In this document: positions 53,747 through 63,942 of the stretch, piece by piece
How positions within the stretch are numbered: the stretch's first letter is position 1
Layout: each line of letters starts with the position of its first letter
From: Pseudomaricurvus sp. HS19
GTDB lineage: Bacteria; Pseudomonadota; Gammaproteobacteria; Pseudomonadales; Cellvibrionaceae
NCBI RefSeq assembly: GCF_009857815.1
Contig: NZ_WVVW01000002.1
Coordinates: 434,001-498,000 of the forward strand
Reading direction: 5' to 3'
DNA length: 64,000 nucleotides
Notes under the pieces: generated by a model
Databases searched by the model: none
Seen by the model: the letters and a program-made list of their open reading frames with translations, nothing else
What the model was told of the DNA's origin: nothing
Translations under genes and position numbers: made by a program

Positions 53747-54622
53747 ATGATCGACAGCAACGACATCCTAATCACTGATAAGCGGATCAACACTGCGATC
53801 GCCAAGATACCCGAGTCAGATTTTATCGATGTTCGCTATGACACAGGGAATGTAAACGAACTCAAAGGGATCTTTGTCCTCTTGAGCACACCAAGATCAG
53901 GCAGCACAATGATTTGTGATCTGCTTTATAAATCCGGTTTTTGTTTGTCTCATGAGTATTTCCAGCCTTACGACTATTTGCCACTTCTCGCGAGAAGGTG
54001 GGATTGCATTAAAGATGGTGTACTGGATAAATCGCATTTTATAGAACAATTGGCGCGACACAGAACTTTGGAGAGTGGGTGGCTCGGCATAAACTTACAC
54101 GGGCACCATCTACCGCTTTTTAGTAAGTTGAAAAATCATCTTCCGAGAGCCGAAAGTGTCTATGTGAGAGTCCGGAGACGCAATGTAATTGCACAAGCGG
54201 TGTCCTACGAAATCGCCAGCCAATCTGGACGATGGAGCAGTGAATTTAAGTCTGAGAGCGCACCTGTATATTCATTCCAGAACATCAAAAATAAATTGCA
54301 GCGACTTGAATATCAGAACCTGCTGACAGACTCCTTCCTGTCATCAGAAAATCTGGATGTGATAGAGCTTATTTACGAAGATTTCGTACAGGATCCTGCA
54401 TCGGCCTTGCGCCGGGTTCTGCCGGAAACATTCCACCAGAACTTAGCTATCAATCCATCTTTGAAACAGCAAAGCTCGGAATTGAATAAGGATTGGATCA
54501 GCCGATTTACCAGAGAATTTTTTGACACAGAAGGTGAAGGCCACGCTCCAGAAAAGAAGCATGATAATGACAAGCATCTGTTAAATAGATTACTAAGAAA
54601 GCTCACTCTGTTTAAGGGCTAA
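53747..54622 (+). CDS. Stf0-like sulfotransferase
   Basis: The 291-residue protein resembles Stf0 sulfotransferases, which transfer sulfate from PAPS to sugars. FVLLSTPRSGSTMICDLLYK near residue 45 is the 5'-phosphosulfate-binding loop, and YVRVRRRNVIAQAVSYEIA near residue 145 is the 3'-phosphate-binding segment. SHEYFQPYDYLPLLARRWD is also like Stf0, which makes trehalose-2-sulfate in mycobacteria. The ATG at 53747 (MIDSNDI) is used; a GTG five codons upstream extends the frame. The gene is AT-rich and lies about 170 bp from tRNA-Phe, suggesting acquisition. Confidence 0.82.
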   Translation: MIDSNDILITDKRINTAIAKIPESDFIDVRYDTGNVNELKGIFVLLSTPRSGSTMICDLLYKSGFCLSHEYFQPYDYLPLLARRWDCIKDGVLDKSHFIEQLARHRTLESGWLGINLHGHHLPLFSKLKNHLPRAESVYVRVRRRNVIAQAVSYEIASQSGRWSSEFKSESAPVYSFQNIKNKLQRLEYQNLLTDSFLSSENLDVIELIYEDFVQDPASALRRVLPETFHQNLAINPSLKQQSSELNKDWISRFTREFFDTEGEGHAPEKKHDNDKHLLNRLLRKLTLFKG

Positions 54623-54750
54623 TACGGGTTGGGTTCCCGCTAATTAGCTACCCACCAGAGAACGGAAACGGTCACTACGACGAATACAGGAACATCAGAG
54701 CGGCCCCACCAAAAGGTGAAAACAGTAGCGGAGATCTGGCGAAGCCGGAT

Positions 54751-54772
54751 ACAAAAAAGGCTCTGCATCGCT
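54751..54772. repeat. Right copy of an imperfect direct repeat (left copy 51499-51520)
   Basis: ACAAAAAAGGCTCTGCATCGCT matches the left copy at 20 of 22 bases. It forms the start of the terminator hairpin beside tRNA-Phe. Both copies follow the sequence GCCGG at a short distance. Confidence 0.5.
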
Positions 54773-54785
54773 GCAGAGCCTTTTT
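54754..54785. terminator. Bidirectional terminator beside tRNA-Phe
   Basis: AAGGCTCTGCA and TGCAGAGCCTT form an 11-bp stem around TCGC, with A and T runs on the two sides. It can end the tRNA-Phe transcript (minus strand) and the sulfotransferase transcript (plus strand). Confidence 0.88.
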
Positions 54786-54790
54786 AAAGA

Positions 54791-54866
54791 TGGTGCCCGG
54801 AGGCGGAATCGAACCACCGACACGGGGATTTTCAATCCCCTGCTCTACCGACTGAGCTATCCGGGC
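54791..54866 (-). tRNA. tRNA-Phe (GAA)
   Basis: Read on the minus strand, the 76-nt sequence folds into a full cloverleaf: acceptor GCCCGGA with TCCGGGC, D arm GCTC/GAGC, anticodon stem GGGGA/TCCCC with loop TTGAAAA (anticodon GAA, Phe), T arm with TTCGATT, and an encoded CCA end. It lies at the right end of the AT-rich segment. tRNA 3' ends are common integration sites, although here the 3' end faces the segment without an obvious duplicated tRNA part. Confidence 0.97.
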
Positions 54867-55007
54867 GTTGTGTTTCTCACCGAGGAGATCACAAGAGGCG
54901 CGTATTAAACCGTTTCGTCCCTACGGCGTCAAGCCCGACCCCTAAAATTTTGGCCCCGGCGGGCCAACTGTTCAGGATTTAACCAGTCGGGCGGCCGGTG
55001 GGCCTGA

Positions 55008-55280
55008 TTACTCCTCCGGCGGCACGTAGCCGTCGGCGCCGTCCACCGCTTCGCCGCTGAAGAACTTCTCCATCTGGCCGGTGAGGTAGGTGCGGGCGGT
55101 CATGTCCATCATATTGAGGCGCTTCTCGTTGATAAGCATGGTCTGGTGGTCCAGCCACTCCTGCCAGGCCTGTTTGGAGACGTGTTCGTAGATATCCACC
55201 CCTTTGGGACCGGGATAGGGTGGCGCATCCAGCCCTTCCATCTCCTGTTGGTATTTGCGGCAAAAGACGGTGCGTGTCAT
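55008..55280 (-). CDS. yggX: Probable Fe(2+)-trafficking protein YggX
   Basis: The 90-residue protein is of normal length and contains [20 protein letters not shown] with Cys7, [20 protein letters not shown], and [20 protein letters not shown]. YggX protects iron-sulfur enzymes from oxidative damage and may move iron. It starts 36 bp after the mutY stop, on the same strand. mutY-yggX is a conserved pair, fitting the FeS cluster of MutY. Confidence 0.95.
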   Translation of the reverse strand: MTRTVFCRKYQQEMEGLDAPPYPGPKGVDIYEHVSKQAWQEWLDHQTMLINEKRLNMMDMTARTYLTGQMEKFFSGEAVDGADGYVPPEE

Positions 55281-55316
55281 GACGTATTTCCTGCGGGTGT
55301 GACTGGGGCCCCGGGG

Positions 55317-56381
<1,065 letters not shown>

Positions 56382-56449
56382 AAATGTTGCTGTATCTCTG
56401 TACTGCCTTTGCGACCTGGCTCGGGCGTTAGCATTTCTTGAATCGAGCG

Positions 56450-58489
56450 TTAGCGTTTCTTAAAAAGATCCTTGAGCAGATCTTCCACGACTTTGCCTTC
56501 GTCGCCCAGTTTCTCCTGCAGTTTTTCCTGGACCTTTTCGGTAGCCTTGGCCTTGGCCTCATCGCGCAGCAGGTCGTCCAGGCGCTTGCTGTCGGGCAGG
56601 CAGGCCTTGGCACTCAGGTCATGCAGCTTGCCCTTGCAGCGCAGCGGCAGGTCGCGGTTGCGCCAGCGGTCACGCACCTGGCAATCCCGTTCCGGATCGG
56701 CGCTGCCGCTGAAGGCGACAGACAAGGGGAATTCAAACTTGCCGTTGTCGAGACCCAGCTTGCCGGTGGTCTTCACCCGCAGGTTTTCCACCCCGGCCTG
56801 CAGGTTACTGACGGTGACCTTATCGCCGCGAATGGCGATGTCGGTGGTCATATCCTGCAGGGTGGTCTGGTTCTGCCACACGATGGCTGGCACCGGCTCC
56901 TGGTTCACCAGCGCCGCCAGTTCACAGGCACTGCGCTCCACATCGACGGTGGCCAGGGTGAGGGTATTGGCGCGGAGGCTGATGTCCCCCACCAACTGCT
57001 GCTGCCACTGGCGCAGGCTGTTGCCCCGGCTGGTGATCTTCACATCGCCATCGGCCTTGCCCGCCAACCGCGTCTCGTCGGCAAAGGTGGTCAACAGGGT
57101 CTGCAACGGCATCTGGGTGAAGCTGCTGTTGACCTGCAGCAGTGGCTGGGCGTCCAGTGTCAGGCTGGCGCTGGCCTTGAGGCCACCATCCTGCAGGTTG
57201 GTGGAGAGCTGCTGCAGCGCCACCTGTTTGCCGTCCGCCAGCAGTTTGACCACCACCTTCTGCATCGGCAGCTGCTGGTAGACCAGCTCCCCGATGCGCA
57301 CCTCCGCTTTAGCGTGCAGGGTTTTCAGGTCATCCAGTGGCAGCGGCTCGTCAGAGAGCAGCGGTACCACCCGGTGATCATCACTTTTGGCAGGCACTAC
57401 CGGCGTGGAGCCGGGGTCGGACGCCGGCTCCGGCAATGGCAGGTAGCGGTCCAGGTCAAGGCGGTCCGCACTGAGGGTGGCCGACAGCCCTTTGGCGCCG
57501 CTGGCGAGTTGGCCCTGCCAGCGGGTCTGGTCCATGGCCATATCCAGGTCACGCACTTGCCACTCTTCGCCGCTGCCGCTGATCGCCGCCTGCAGCGATA
57601 CCTTGTTCAGGGCATCGGCGGCGGCCATGGGGGGCAGTTCGATCTGCCACTGGGTCAGCCACTGCGCCAGGTTGGTCTGCGGCATGGCCAGTTGCAATGT
57701 GGCGGACGGGGTCTGCCACAGGACTTCGCCATTGAGCTGGACACTCAGGGGGGAGTCGTTGGCGGTGGCTGTCACCGTAAAGTCCTGCAATTGCAGCTGA
57801 CTGGTTTCCAGATTCACCCCCAGCAGGCCTTCGGTGCCCAGCAGCAGCGGGGGCCGCTCCGGCAGTTGCAGGCGCATGCTGTGTTGCCAGCGAAAGGGCT
57901 GGCCGGTGAGGTTGAGGCCGCTGCTGGTGACCTGTACCTGATCAAGGCTGACGTCCACGTCCTGGGCGCGATCGTCGTAGCGCAGGGCGCTGTCCACAAT
58001 CTGCAGGGATTCAACCGCCAGTTGCAGGGGTGAGGCGCTGTCGGCGGTGTCCGCTCCGGGAGCCTGGGTAGCGGGCTCCGGTGCTGTGCCGACGCTCTCG
58101 TCCTGCAGCAGGAAGTCCCAGTTGCTGCTGCCATCGGCGGCCACCTGCAGGCGGATATCAGCACCTTCTATATAGATGGCTTCTACAATTACCTGGCCGC
58201 TGAACAACGGCAGGATCGCCACCTGCCCGGACAGGCTGCGGGCCTGCAACAGGGGCTGGCCAGGCTCGCCCAGCTCGACATCGCCGACCGAGATGCCCAA
58301 CCGTGGCCACAGCTGCCAGCCAAGGTCACCGCGCAGCTGCAGGGGGATGCCCTGCTCCGCGGCCAGCTGCTGCAGTTCGTCGCGGTAGTCGTTGGGGTCC
58401 AGCCACATCAGCAGCCCCACCAGTGCCACAACCACCAGACCCAGCAATCCGGCCAGCAACAGGGCTGACCACTTCAACAGAGCTTTCAC
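56450..58489 (-). CDS. asmA: AsmA-family protein
   Basis: The 679-residue protein has an N-terminal signal anchor ([20 protein letters not shown]) followed by [18 protein letters not shown], the AsmA start motif where the chain enters the periplasm. The large central region is beta-rich with repeated amphipathic strands, and the C-terminal AsmA_2 part holds [20 protein letters not shown]. The tail has two Cys regions ([12 protein letters not shown] and [12 protein letters not shown]) and a Lys-rich end. AsmA-like proteins are thought to bridge the periplasm for phospholipid transport. The GTG at 58489 has GGAGAG upstream. Confidence 0.88.
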   Translation of the reverse strand: MKALLKWSALLLAGLLGLVVVALVGLLMWLDPNDYRDELQQLAAEQGIPLQLRGDLGWQLWPRLGISVGDVELGEPGQPLLQARSLSGQVAILPLFSGQVIVEAIYIEGADIRLQVAADGSSNWDFLLQDESVGTAPEPATQAPGADTADSASPLQLAVESLQIVDSALRYDDRAQDVDVSLDQVQVTSSGLNLTGQPFRWQHSMRLQLPERPPLLLGTEGLLGVNLETSQLQLQDFTVTATANDSPLSVQLNGEVLWQTPSATLQLAMPQTNLAQWLTQWQIELPPMAAADALNKVSLQAAISGSGEEWQVRDLDMAMDQTRWQGQLASGAKGLSATLSADRLDLDRYLPLPEPASDPGSTPVVPAKSDDHRVVPLLSDEPLPLDDLKTLHAKAEVRIGELVYQQLPMQKVVVKLLADGKQVALQQLSTNLQDGGLKASASLTLDAQPLLQVNSSFTQMPLQTLLTTFADETRLAGKADGDVKITSRGNSLRQWQQQLVGDISLRANTLTLATVDVERSACELAALVNQEPVPAIVWQNQTTLQDMTTDIAIRGDKVTVSNLQAGVENLRVKTTGKLGLDNGKFEFPLSVAFSGSADPERDCQVRDRWRNRDLPLRCKGKLHDLSAKACLPDSKRLDDLLRDEAKAKATEKVQEKLQEKLGDEGKVVEDLLKDLFKKR

Positions 58490-58784
58490 GCGCTTATCTC
58501 TCCTATCCCATCTTCCGGCCTTTCCCAACTGCTGGCCTTTCCTGACTTCCAGCCCCGGTCGCAGGACGCTGCGATGGCGCCGAGTGTAACAATCCTATGC
58601 ATCAGACAGAACCGGCGCGTAAGGATTCCCTGCCGGCATCACGCGCCCGGGGCCGGCGTACGCGGTGGCGTTTCACGAGGCCGCAAAACCGGCTAAACTA
58701 CGCCCTTTTCAGGGGCACCGGAAACGGGCTGTCCAGCGTTCAGACACCACCGGGATACCGGCCACGACTTTTGAGGAAACCACC

Positions 58785-59174
58785 ATGAGCGAAGTTCGCA
58801 AAGAACTGAAATACCTGTCCAGCCACGAGTGGGCGCGTGTAGAAGAGGACGGTACCGTGACCATCGGTATTACCGACCACGCTCAGGAAGCCCTCGGTGA
58901 TGTGGTCTACGTTGAGACCCCGGAAGTGGGCAGCACCGTCAACGCCGGCGAGGAAGCGGGTGTGGTGGAATCCGTAAAGGCCGCCTCCGACATCTACTCC
59001 CCGGTCAGCGGTGAAGTAATCGCCGTTAACGCCGCTCTGGAAGACGCTCCGGAAACCGTTAACGAGTCACCCTACGACGACGGCTGGTTCTTCAAGGTCA
59101 AGCCGTCCAACCTGTCCGAGCTGGACGAGGCCATGGACGCCGCCGGTTATCAGGCGCAGTGCGAAGAGGAGTAA
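58785..59174 (+). CDS. gcvH: Glycine cleavage system H protein
   Basis: The 129-residue protein carries the lipoylated arm of glycine decarboxylase. [16 protein letters not shown] opens the fold, [13 protein letters not shown] follows, and the lipoyl Lys65 is in [20 protein letters not shown]. The end is [19 protein letters not shown]. The ATG at 58785 has TTGAGGAAA upstream; a longer frame is rejected. gcvT and gcvP are not next to it, so they must lie elsewhere. Confidence 0.97.
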   Translation: MSEVRKELKYLSSHEWARVEEDGTVTIGITDHAQEALGDVVYVETPEVGSTVNAGEEAGVVESVKAASDIYSPVSGEVIAVNAALEDAPETVNESPYDDGWFFKVKPSNLSELDEAMDAAGYQAQCEEE

Positions 59175-59373
59175 TCCTCCGCACCTGGTTTGTGTATGGC
59201 GGGTGCCGCTGAGTGCCCGCCCCGCTCCCTTCCTGACGCTGACAGCCGCCGCTCGGCAGCGCACTTTTCCTGCCGTTTATCCCCGTGCGACCATGGTCTT
59301 GTGGCCAGCAGCCGCCAACTTGTGCTGAACTCCCTTTTCGCCTAGTGTAGCCGCTCACTGACGGGGAAGAAGC

Positions 59374-59862
59374 ATGGCACTCAGTATTCGCAGCACCTTT
59401 TTGCTGATCTTTTTTGGCTGTACCGCGCTCAATATCACGGCGCTCTATTTTCAGTACGGCCAGGGCATGGACCCCTGTCCACTGTGCATTACCCAGCGCC
59501 TGTTCGTGTTTGCGGTCAGCCTCTGCGCCTTGATTGCCGCCATCCACAACCCGGCGCAGCTGGGCCGTCGCATCTACGCGCTTCTCGCCATTGCCTTCGC
59601 CGGGGTCGGTGGCGGGGTGTCTCTGCGTCATGTATGGCTGCAGAGCCTGCCGGAAGACCAGGTTCCCGCCTGCGGCCCGGGCCTTGGCTACATGTTTGAA
59701 AACTTTCCCCTGGGCGAAGCGCTGCAACTGTTGCTGGCCGGTGATGGCAACTGCGCCGAGGTCTCCTGGACCCTGTTAGGCCTGAGCATGCCCGCCTGGG
59801 TAGCCGTGGCTTTCGCCGGCCTGATTGCCCTTAACCTCTGGCAAATCATCCGGCACCGCTGA
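59374..59862 (+). CDS. dsbB: Disulfide bond formation protein DsbB
   Basis: The 162-residue inner-membrane protein reoxidises DsbA and passes electrons to quinone. It has four transmembrane helices. The first periplasmic loop carries the C35-P-L-C38 pair (MDPCPLCITQRL), and the second loop holds the second pair, C100 (QVPACGPG) and C127 (GNCAEVSW). Length is normal. The gene starts an apparent operon; its stop overlaps the lrgA start (TGATG). Confidence 0.93.
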   Translation: MALSIRSTFLLIFFGCTALNITALYFQYGQGMDPCPLCITQRLFVFAVSLCALIAAIHNPAQLGRRIYALLAIAFAGVGGGVSLRHVWLQSLPEDQVPACGPGLGYMFENFPLGEALQLLLAGDGNCAEVSWTLLGLSMPAWVAVAFAGLIALNLWQIIRHR

Positions 59863-60200
59863 TGCTGCAGGGGATCATCGTACTGCTGCTGTTCCAGCTG
59901 CTGGGCGAGATCCTGGTAGCCCTCACCCACAGCCCCATTCCCGGCCCGGTCGCCGGTATGCTGTTGCTGTGGCTGGCGCTGCACATCAAACGCGGCCCCT
60001 CCCCGGAAGTACAGCGCACCGCCCAGACCCTGGTGCAGTACCTCAGCCTGTTCTTCCTGCCTGCCGGTGTGGGCCTGTTTTTCCTGCCGCCGGAGATCCA
60101 GCGCCACTGGCCGGCGGTGATTGCCGCCATGGTGGCCGGTACCTTTATCACCATGCTGTTGAGTGCGTGGCTGATCAGGCGCCTGGGTTCGAGCCACTGA
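59862..60200 (+). CDS. lrgA: CidA/LrgA-family protein
   Basis: The 112-residue membrane protein has three or four hydrophobic segments and the holin-like CidA/LrgA core: LLFQLLGEILVALTHSPIPG, then VAGMLLLWLALHI, and FFLPAGVGLFFLPPEIQ. In other bacteria CidA and LrgA proteins affect murein hydrolase export and cell lysis, and LrgAB also works in small-metabolite (pyruvate) transport. It is translationally coupled to dsbB upstream and to lrgB 7 bp downstream. Confidence 0.88.
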   Translation: MLQGIIVLLLFQLLGEILVALTHSPIPGPVAGMLLLWLALHIKRGPSPEVQRTAQTLVQYLSLFFLPAGVGLFFLPPEIQRHWPAVIAAMVAGTFITMLLSAWLIRRLGSSH

Positions 60201-60207
60201 GGTTGCC

Positions 60208-60939
60208 ATGGATACCCTGTTGCAGGATCTTCACAACTACACAGACAGCCTGGCGCAGAAGCCGCTGTTTGGCCTGCTGCTCACCCTGTTGGTGTATCAG
60301 GGCGCTCTCTGGCTCTATAACCGCTGCAATCGCTCGGCCCTGATTCACCCGGTGGCGGTGAGTGCGGTGGTGATTGCGCTGCTGCTGAAAATCTCCGGCA
60401 TCAGCTATCAGGACTACGTCGACGCTAACCAGCTGATCTATTTCCTGCTGGGACCCACCACCGTGGCGCTGGCCATCCCTCTCTACAACGAATTCCATGT
60501 GCTGCGACGCCAGGCGATGCCCATTCTGGTAACGGTGCTGTTTGGTGCGCTTGCCGCCCCCGCCATCGCCGTCGGCATTGCCTGGGGCATGGGCGCCAGC
60601 GACGAGGTGCTGCTGTCATTGGCTCCCAAGTCGGTCACTACGCCCATCGCCATTGGTATCGCCGACCAGATCGGCGCCATGGCGACCCTCACCACTGGCG
60701 TGGTGGTGTTTACCGGTATTCTCGGCGTGTTGCTGAGTCCGGCAGTCTTCTGGCTGAGCCGCCTGGGTGACACCCGCCTGCAGGGTGTGGTGATGGGTAT
60801 CAATGCCCACGGGGTGGGCACCGCCCGCTGCTTTGAGATTGGCAGTGACAGCGGCGCCTTCGCCACTATGGCCATGGGGCTGACCGGCACCTTCACCGCC
60901 CTGACCCTGCCCTATCTGATCCACTGGCTCGGCTATTGA
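60208..60939 (+). CDS. lrgB: LrgB-family protein
   Basis: The 243-residue membrane protein has about seven helices with the LrgB core LIYFLLGPTTVALAIPLYNE near residue 75 and SLAPKSVTTPIAIGIADQIG near residue 135. GINAHGVGTARCFEIG near residue 200 is also typical. It acts with LrgA as a two-part complex in lysis control or in small-metabolite export. It follows lrgA by 7 bp. Confidence 0.9.
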   Translation: MDTLLQDLHNYTDSLAQKPLFGLLLTLLVYQGALWLYNRCNRSALIHPVAVSAVVIALLLKISGISYQDYVDANQLIYFLLGPTTVALAIPLYNEFHVLRRQAMPILVTVLFGALAAPAIAVGIAWGMGASDEVLLSLAPKSVTTPIAIGIADQIGAMATLTTGVVVFTGILGVLLSPAVFWLSRLGDTRLQGVVMGINAHGVGTARCFEIGSDSGAFATMAMGLTGTFTALTLPYLIHWLGY

Positions 60940-61104
60940 CCGGCATCAAGGCAGTGCTTCCAGGCAACCTGCCCCTGACGCATGACGCGTCAACAGGCTT
61001 GCCCGCGGCAGCCGAATCCCCTATCTTCAACCGGGAACGCCGGCAGATAAAAATACAGACCAGCGGTACCCCGAAGTACCGCGACCGAAGAGGATGTACC
61101 TACA

Positions 61105-61563
61105 ATGCTTGAGAACTGCACATCCGCCAAAGAGCGCTGGGGAGGCGTCAGCGACATCATCGACCGCTGGTTGCAGGAGCGGCAACAACTGCTCGTTAAC
61201 TATTGCGCGCTGTCGGACAACCCCGATGGTGACCAGGCCCCGGCCCAGTTGCAGCGCATATGTGAAATCCTGGTGGACTACGTCTCTGCCGGACACTTTG
61301 AGGTCTACGACCAGCTGGTAAAAGAAGGCCAGGAGTTCGGTGACAAGAGCGGCCTGAAAGAAGCCGCCTCCCTGTTTGAGAACATCGACAACACCACCGA
61401 GTTTGCCCTCGACTTCAACGACAAGTATCTGGCCACCGACGATCTCGATTCGCTGGTGCGCGATCTCTCCCGCCTGGGAGAAGTGCTGGCCAGCCGCTTT
61501 GAAGCCGAAGACCGCATCATCGAAGTGCTGCATTACGCCCATCAGGACAAGCTCCCCGGCTAG
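61105..61563 (+). CDS. rsd: Rsd/AlgQ anti-sigma factor
   Basis: The 152-residue protein belongs to the Rsd/AlgQ family, which binds region 4 of sigma-70 in stationary phase and regulates alginate genes in Pseudomonas. RWGGVSDIIDRWLQERQQLL near residue 10, QRICEILVDYVSAGHFEVYD near residue 52 and SLFENIDNTTEFALDFNDKY near residue 90 fit the four-helix bundle. It is monocistronic. 6S RNA, another sigma-70 holoenzyme inhibitor, is encoded at the other end of this window. Confidence 0.92.
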   Translation: MLENCTSAKERWGGVSDIIDRWLQERQQLLVNYCALSDNPDGDQAPAQLQRICEILVDYVSAGHFEVYDQLVKEGQEFGDKSGLKEAASLFENIDNTTEFALDFNDKYLATDDLDSLVRDLSRLGEVLASRFEAEDRIIEVLHYAHQDKLPG

Positions 61564-61730
61564 CTCCGCAGCCCCTCTCTCGCCACGGCACCCAAGCGGA
61601 TGCCGTGCGCATTCCCAGCCCGCATTCTGTCCCTGCCGGGGCCGGTGTCTTTGTTCCGGCCAACCGTGGCTGTTAAGCTGAACCGCTCACTCCGCGCCGG
61701 AGTTCTCCCAATCTCACAGAGGATGTGACC

Positions 61731-62543
61731 ATGCCTGCGCTGCAATCTTTCGAACTCTTTCAGGTAGACGCTTTTGCCGAACGTGCTTTCAGCGGCAATC
61801 CGGCGGCGGTTGTTCCACTCGATCACTGGCTCAGTGACGCACTGCTGCAACAGATTGCCGAAGAGAACAATCTCGCCGAAACCGCGTTTCTCATCGCCGA
61901 CAGCCAGCCGGGACACTATCGCCTGCGCTGGTTTACACCGGCCACGGAGGTGGATCTCTGCGGCCATGCCACCCTCGCAGCAGCGCACACCCTCTGGCAA
62001 CACTGCGGCGAAACCGCCGAACGCCTGAGCTTTCATACCCGCAGTGGGGAGCTGGTGGTAGAGAAAGCGGGTACAGACGAGCTGCGCATGAATTTTCCCG
62101 CCAGTGTCAGTCCGCCTGCCGAACCATCGGCGGAGATGCTGGCGGCGCTGGGCATCACACTGCTGGTAGAGGCACGACAGGCGGGCTACTGGCTGCTGGT
62201 GGTGGACAACGAAGTCCAGCTCGCGGCGCTGCGTCCCGACTTCAGTCGCCTCGCCAATGCCAGCGACAAAGCGGTTATTGTCACCGCACCGTCGGCAGAG
62301 TTTGATTTTGTCTCACGCTTTTTTGCCCCCACCTTTGGCATCAATGAGGACCCGGTCACCGGCTCCGCCCATTGCCAGCTGGCACCTTACTGGGCACAAC
62401 GTCTGGGCAAGAAGCGACTCCGCGCGTTTCAGATGTCGGCCCGGGGTGGCAAGGTGGAATGCGAAATGGACGGCGAGCGAGTCTACTTGCAGGGCAAGGC
62501 GGTTACCTACCTGCAGGGTAAGATCATTGTCGGGGAAGAATAA
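61731..62543 (+). CDS. PhzF-family isomerase/epimerase
   Basis: The 270-residue protein shows the canonical PhzF motifs: FQVDAFAERAFSGNPAAVVP near the start, NNLAETAFLI with the catalytic Glu near residue 45, EVDLCGHATLAAAHTLW with the His near residue 75, and INEDPVTGSAHCQLAPYW with the Asp near residue 208. The ATG at 61731 (MPALQSF) is used; a GTG two codons upstream is possible. Substrate is unknown. It is the more typical of the two PhzF paralogues here. Confidence 0.9.
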   Translation: MPALQSFELFQVDAFAERAFSGNPAAVVPLDHWLSDALLQQIAEENNLAETAFLIADSQPGHYRLRWFTPATEVDLCGHATLAAAHTLWQHCGETAERLSFHTRSGELVVEKAGTDELRMNFPASVSPPAEPSAEMLAALGITLLVEARQAGYWLLVVDNEVQLAALRPDFSRLANASDKAVIVTAPSAEFDFVSRFFAPTFGINEDPVTGSAHCQLAPYWAQRLGKKRLRAFQMSARGGKVECEMDGERVYLQGKAVTYLQGKIIVGEE

Positions 62544-62612
62544 GTCGGGAGAGAAGTAAGAGAATGCACTGCAGCGGTCACAGGTACCGCTGCAGAACCG
62601 GGAAGTGTCGGA

Positions 62613-63338
62613 TTACTTGCTGACCTTGATCAGTTCCACTTCAAACTTCAGGGTCTCGTTGGGGCCGATGACAGGCCTGGAACCACCCGGGCCATAGGCC
62701 AGGTCGGACGGAATGTACAACTCCCACTTGGAGCCTTCTGTCATCAGTTGCAGGGCTTCGGTCCAGCCCGGAATGACCTGGCCTACACCGAACTCAATGG
62801 GCGTGCCACGAGCGTAGGAACTGTCAAACTCGGTACCGTCCAGCAGTGTGCCACGGTAGTGCACAGTGACTGTACTGTCAGCGGTCGGCTTGGAACCCTT
62901 GCCCTTTTCCAGCACCTTGTACTGCAGCCCGCTCTTGGTGGTCTTTACACCGCTCTTCTTGGCATTCGCCGCGAGAAACTCCTGCCCCTGCTTCAGGTTG
63001 GCCTCGGCCTCAGCCTGTTGCGCCTCGGCGAACTTGGCGGCCTTGGCCTGCTGCATGGACTGGAACGCCATCATGGCTTCCTGGACCTCTTCCTGGGTCA
63101 GGCTGGGATCCTTGCCGGCCAGGGCATCTTCCAGGGCCTGCTTGTAGATATCGAGATCGATTTCGATCTGTTGTTCCTGAATGCTACGGCCAACCTGGTA
63201 GCCGAAGATATAGCTCATACGCTTGGTGACGGTATCCATCTCTTCCGCCTGCACGGAAGTGGTCACCGCACCGGCAAGCAGCAGGGTGGTAGCAGCGGCA
63301 GCAACCGCACGAGAAATCTTGTTTCTGGTAAACGACAT
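62613..63338 (-). CDS. FKBP-type peptidyl-prolyl isomerase (FkpA/Mip type)
   Basis: The 241-residue precursor has a signal peptide (about 1-31, AVAAAATTLLLAGAVTTSVQA). An N-terminal dimerisation helical domain (KRMSYIFGYQVGRSIQEQQI to about 115) precedes the FKBP domain (about 130-240), with STVTVHYRGTLLDGTEFDSS, VIPGWTEALQLMTEGSKWEL and IPSDLAYGPGG. It acts as a periplasmic foldase. The ATG at 63338 has AGGAT upstream; the longer frame lacks support. An FKBP gene near rsd/algQ and an AlgP-like gene is also the Pseudomonas arrangement. Confidence 0.93.
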   Translation of the reverse strand: MSFTRNKISRAVAAAATTLLLAGAVTTSVQAEEMDTVTKRMSYIFGYQVGRSIQEQQIEIDLDIYKQALEDALAGKDPSLTQEEVQEAMMAFQSMQQAKAAKFAEAQQAEAEANLKQGQEFLAANAKKSGVKTTKSGLQYKVLEKGKGSKPTADSTVTVHYRGTLLDGTEFDSSYARGTPIEFGVGQVIPGWTEALQLMTEGSKWELYIPSDLAYGPGGSRPVIGPNETLKFEVELIKVSK

Positions 63339-63942
63339 AACTAATCCTGATATAGACAACACCGGTTGATTGTTATTTCCGGCTGGTTGAGTGTAACGCG
63401 ATCCGCGCGGGGCCTTCCGTAACAGACCCTAGCATAACACGACAGTTCCCCGCGAATTGAGAGGCGCACCGCGATCCTGTCGCCGGGAAGACCGTCACCG
63501 GGGGCGGCTGTTCAACACCTGGGAGGCCGGAGCGAGCCCGGCGATGGAACCCTGACAATCAAGCAAAGGCGTGACGTTGAAACAGGGTTCCGCTGCTCAC
63601 CCGGATCCGGATGCCTCTGGTTTCCTGAATGCACACAAAAAACCTGCACTAATCAGCGGCCGTTTTTCATATCCAGGTGCCCCCGCCACACAAACCGCGC
63701 TAGCGACTGTACCTCAATACACGGCCATGCGTTGCTGCCAACACTCAGCCGGATTGATTTCACGTAAAAAAAAGTGAAAAAACTTTTGCTATTTGAGCCA
63801 GCAAGCTGGTTTTATTCTGACCAAGGATTACAATTATTCGCCAAAAGCGGGTATCATCCGCCCGCTTTTCAATAGCCGCCCGGCAAAAAGAAAAACTCTG
63901 CGCAATCGCTCTTAACTAGACCACCCAAAAGGAAGCATGCAT
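63339..63942. other. Long intergenic region with AT-rich right half
   Basis: The 604-bp gap holds the divergent promoters of the FKBP gene and the Lys/Arg-rich protein gene. The right part (about 63760-63870) is AT-rich with A and T runs and several -10-like hexamers, but no hexamer pair can be chosen with confidence. Open frames in the gap are short and lack ribosome-binding sites. Confidence 0.55.

Noticed and set aside
54791-54866. A phage or integrase-carrying island anchored in tRNA-Phe
   Set aside because: No integrase, excisionase or phage gene is present, and no duplicated 3' end of the tRNA was found on the other side of the AT-rich segment.
63373-63777. Short frames in the last intergenic region
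   Set aside because: They lack ribosome-binding sites and overlap the AT-rich promoter zone; no family similarity is visible.
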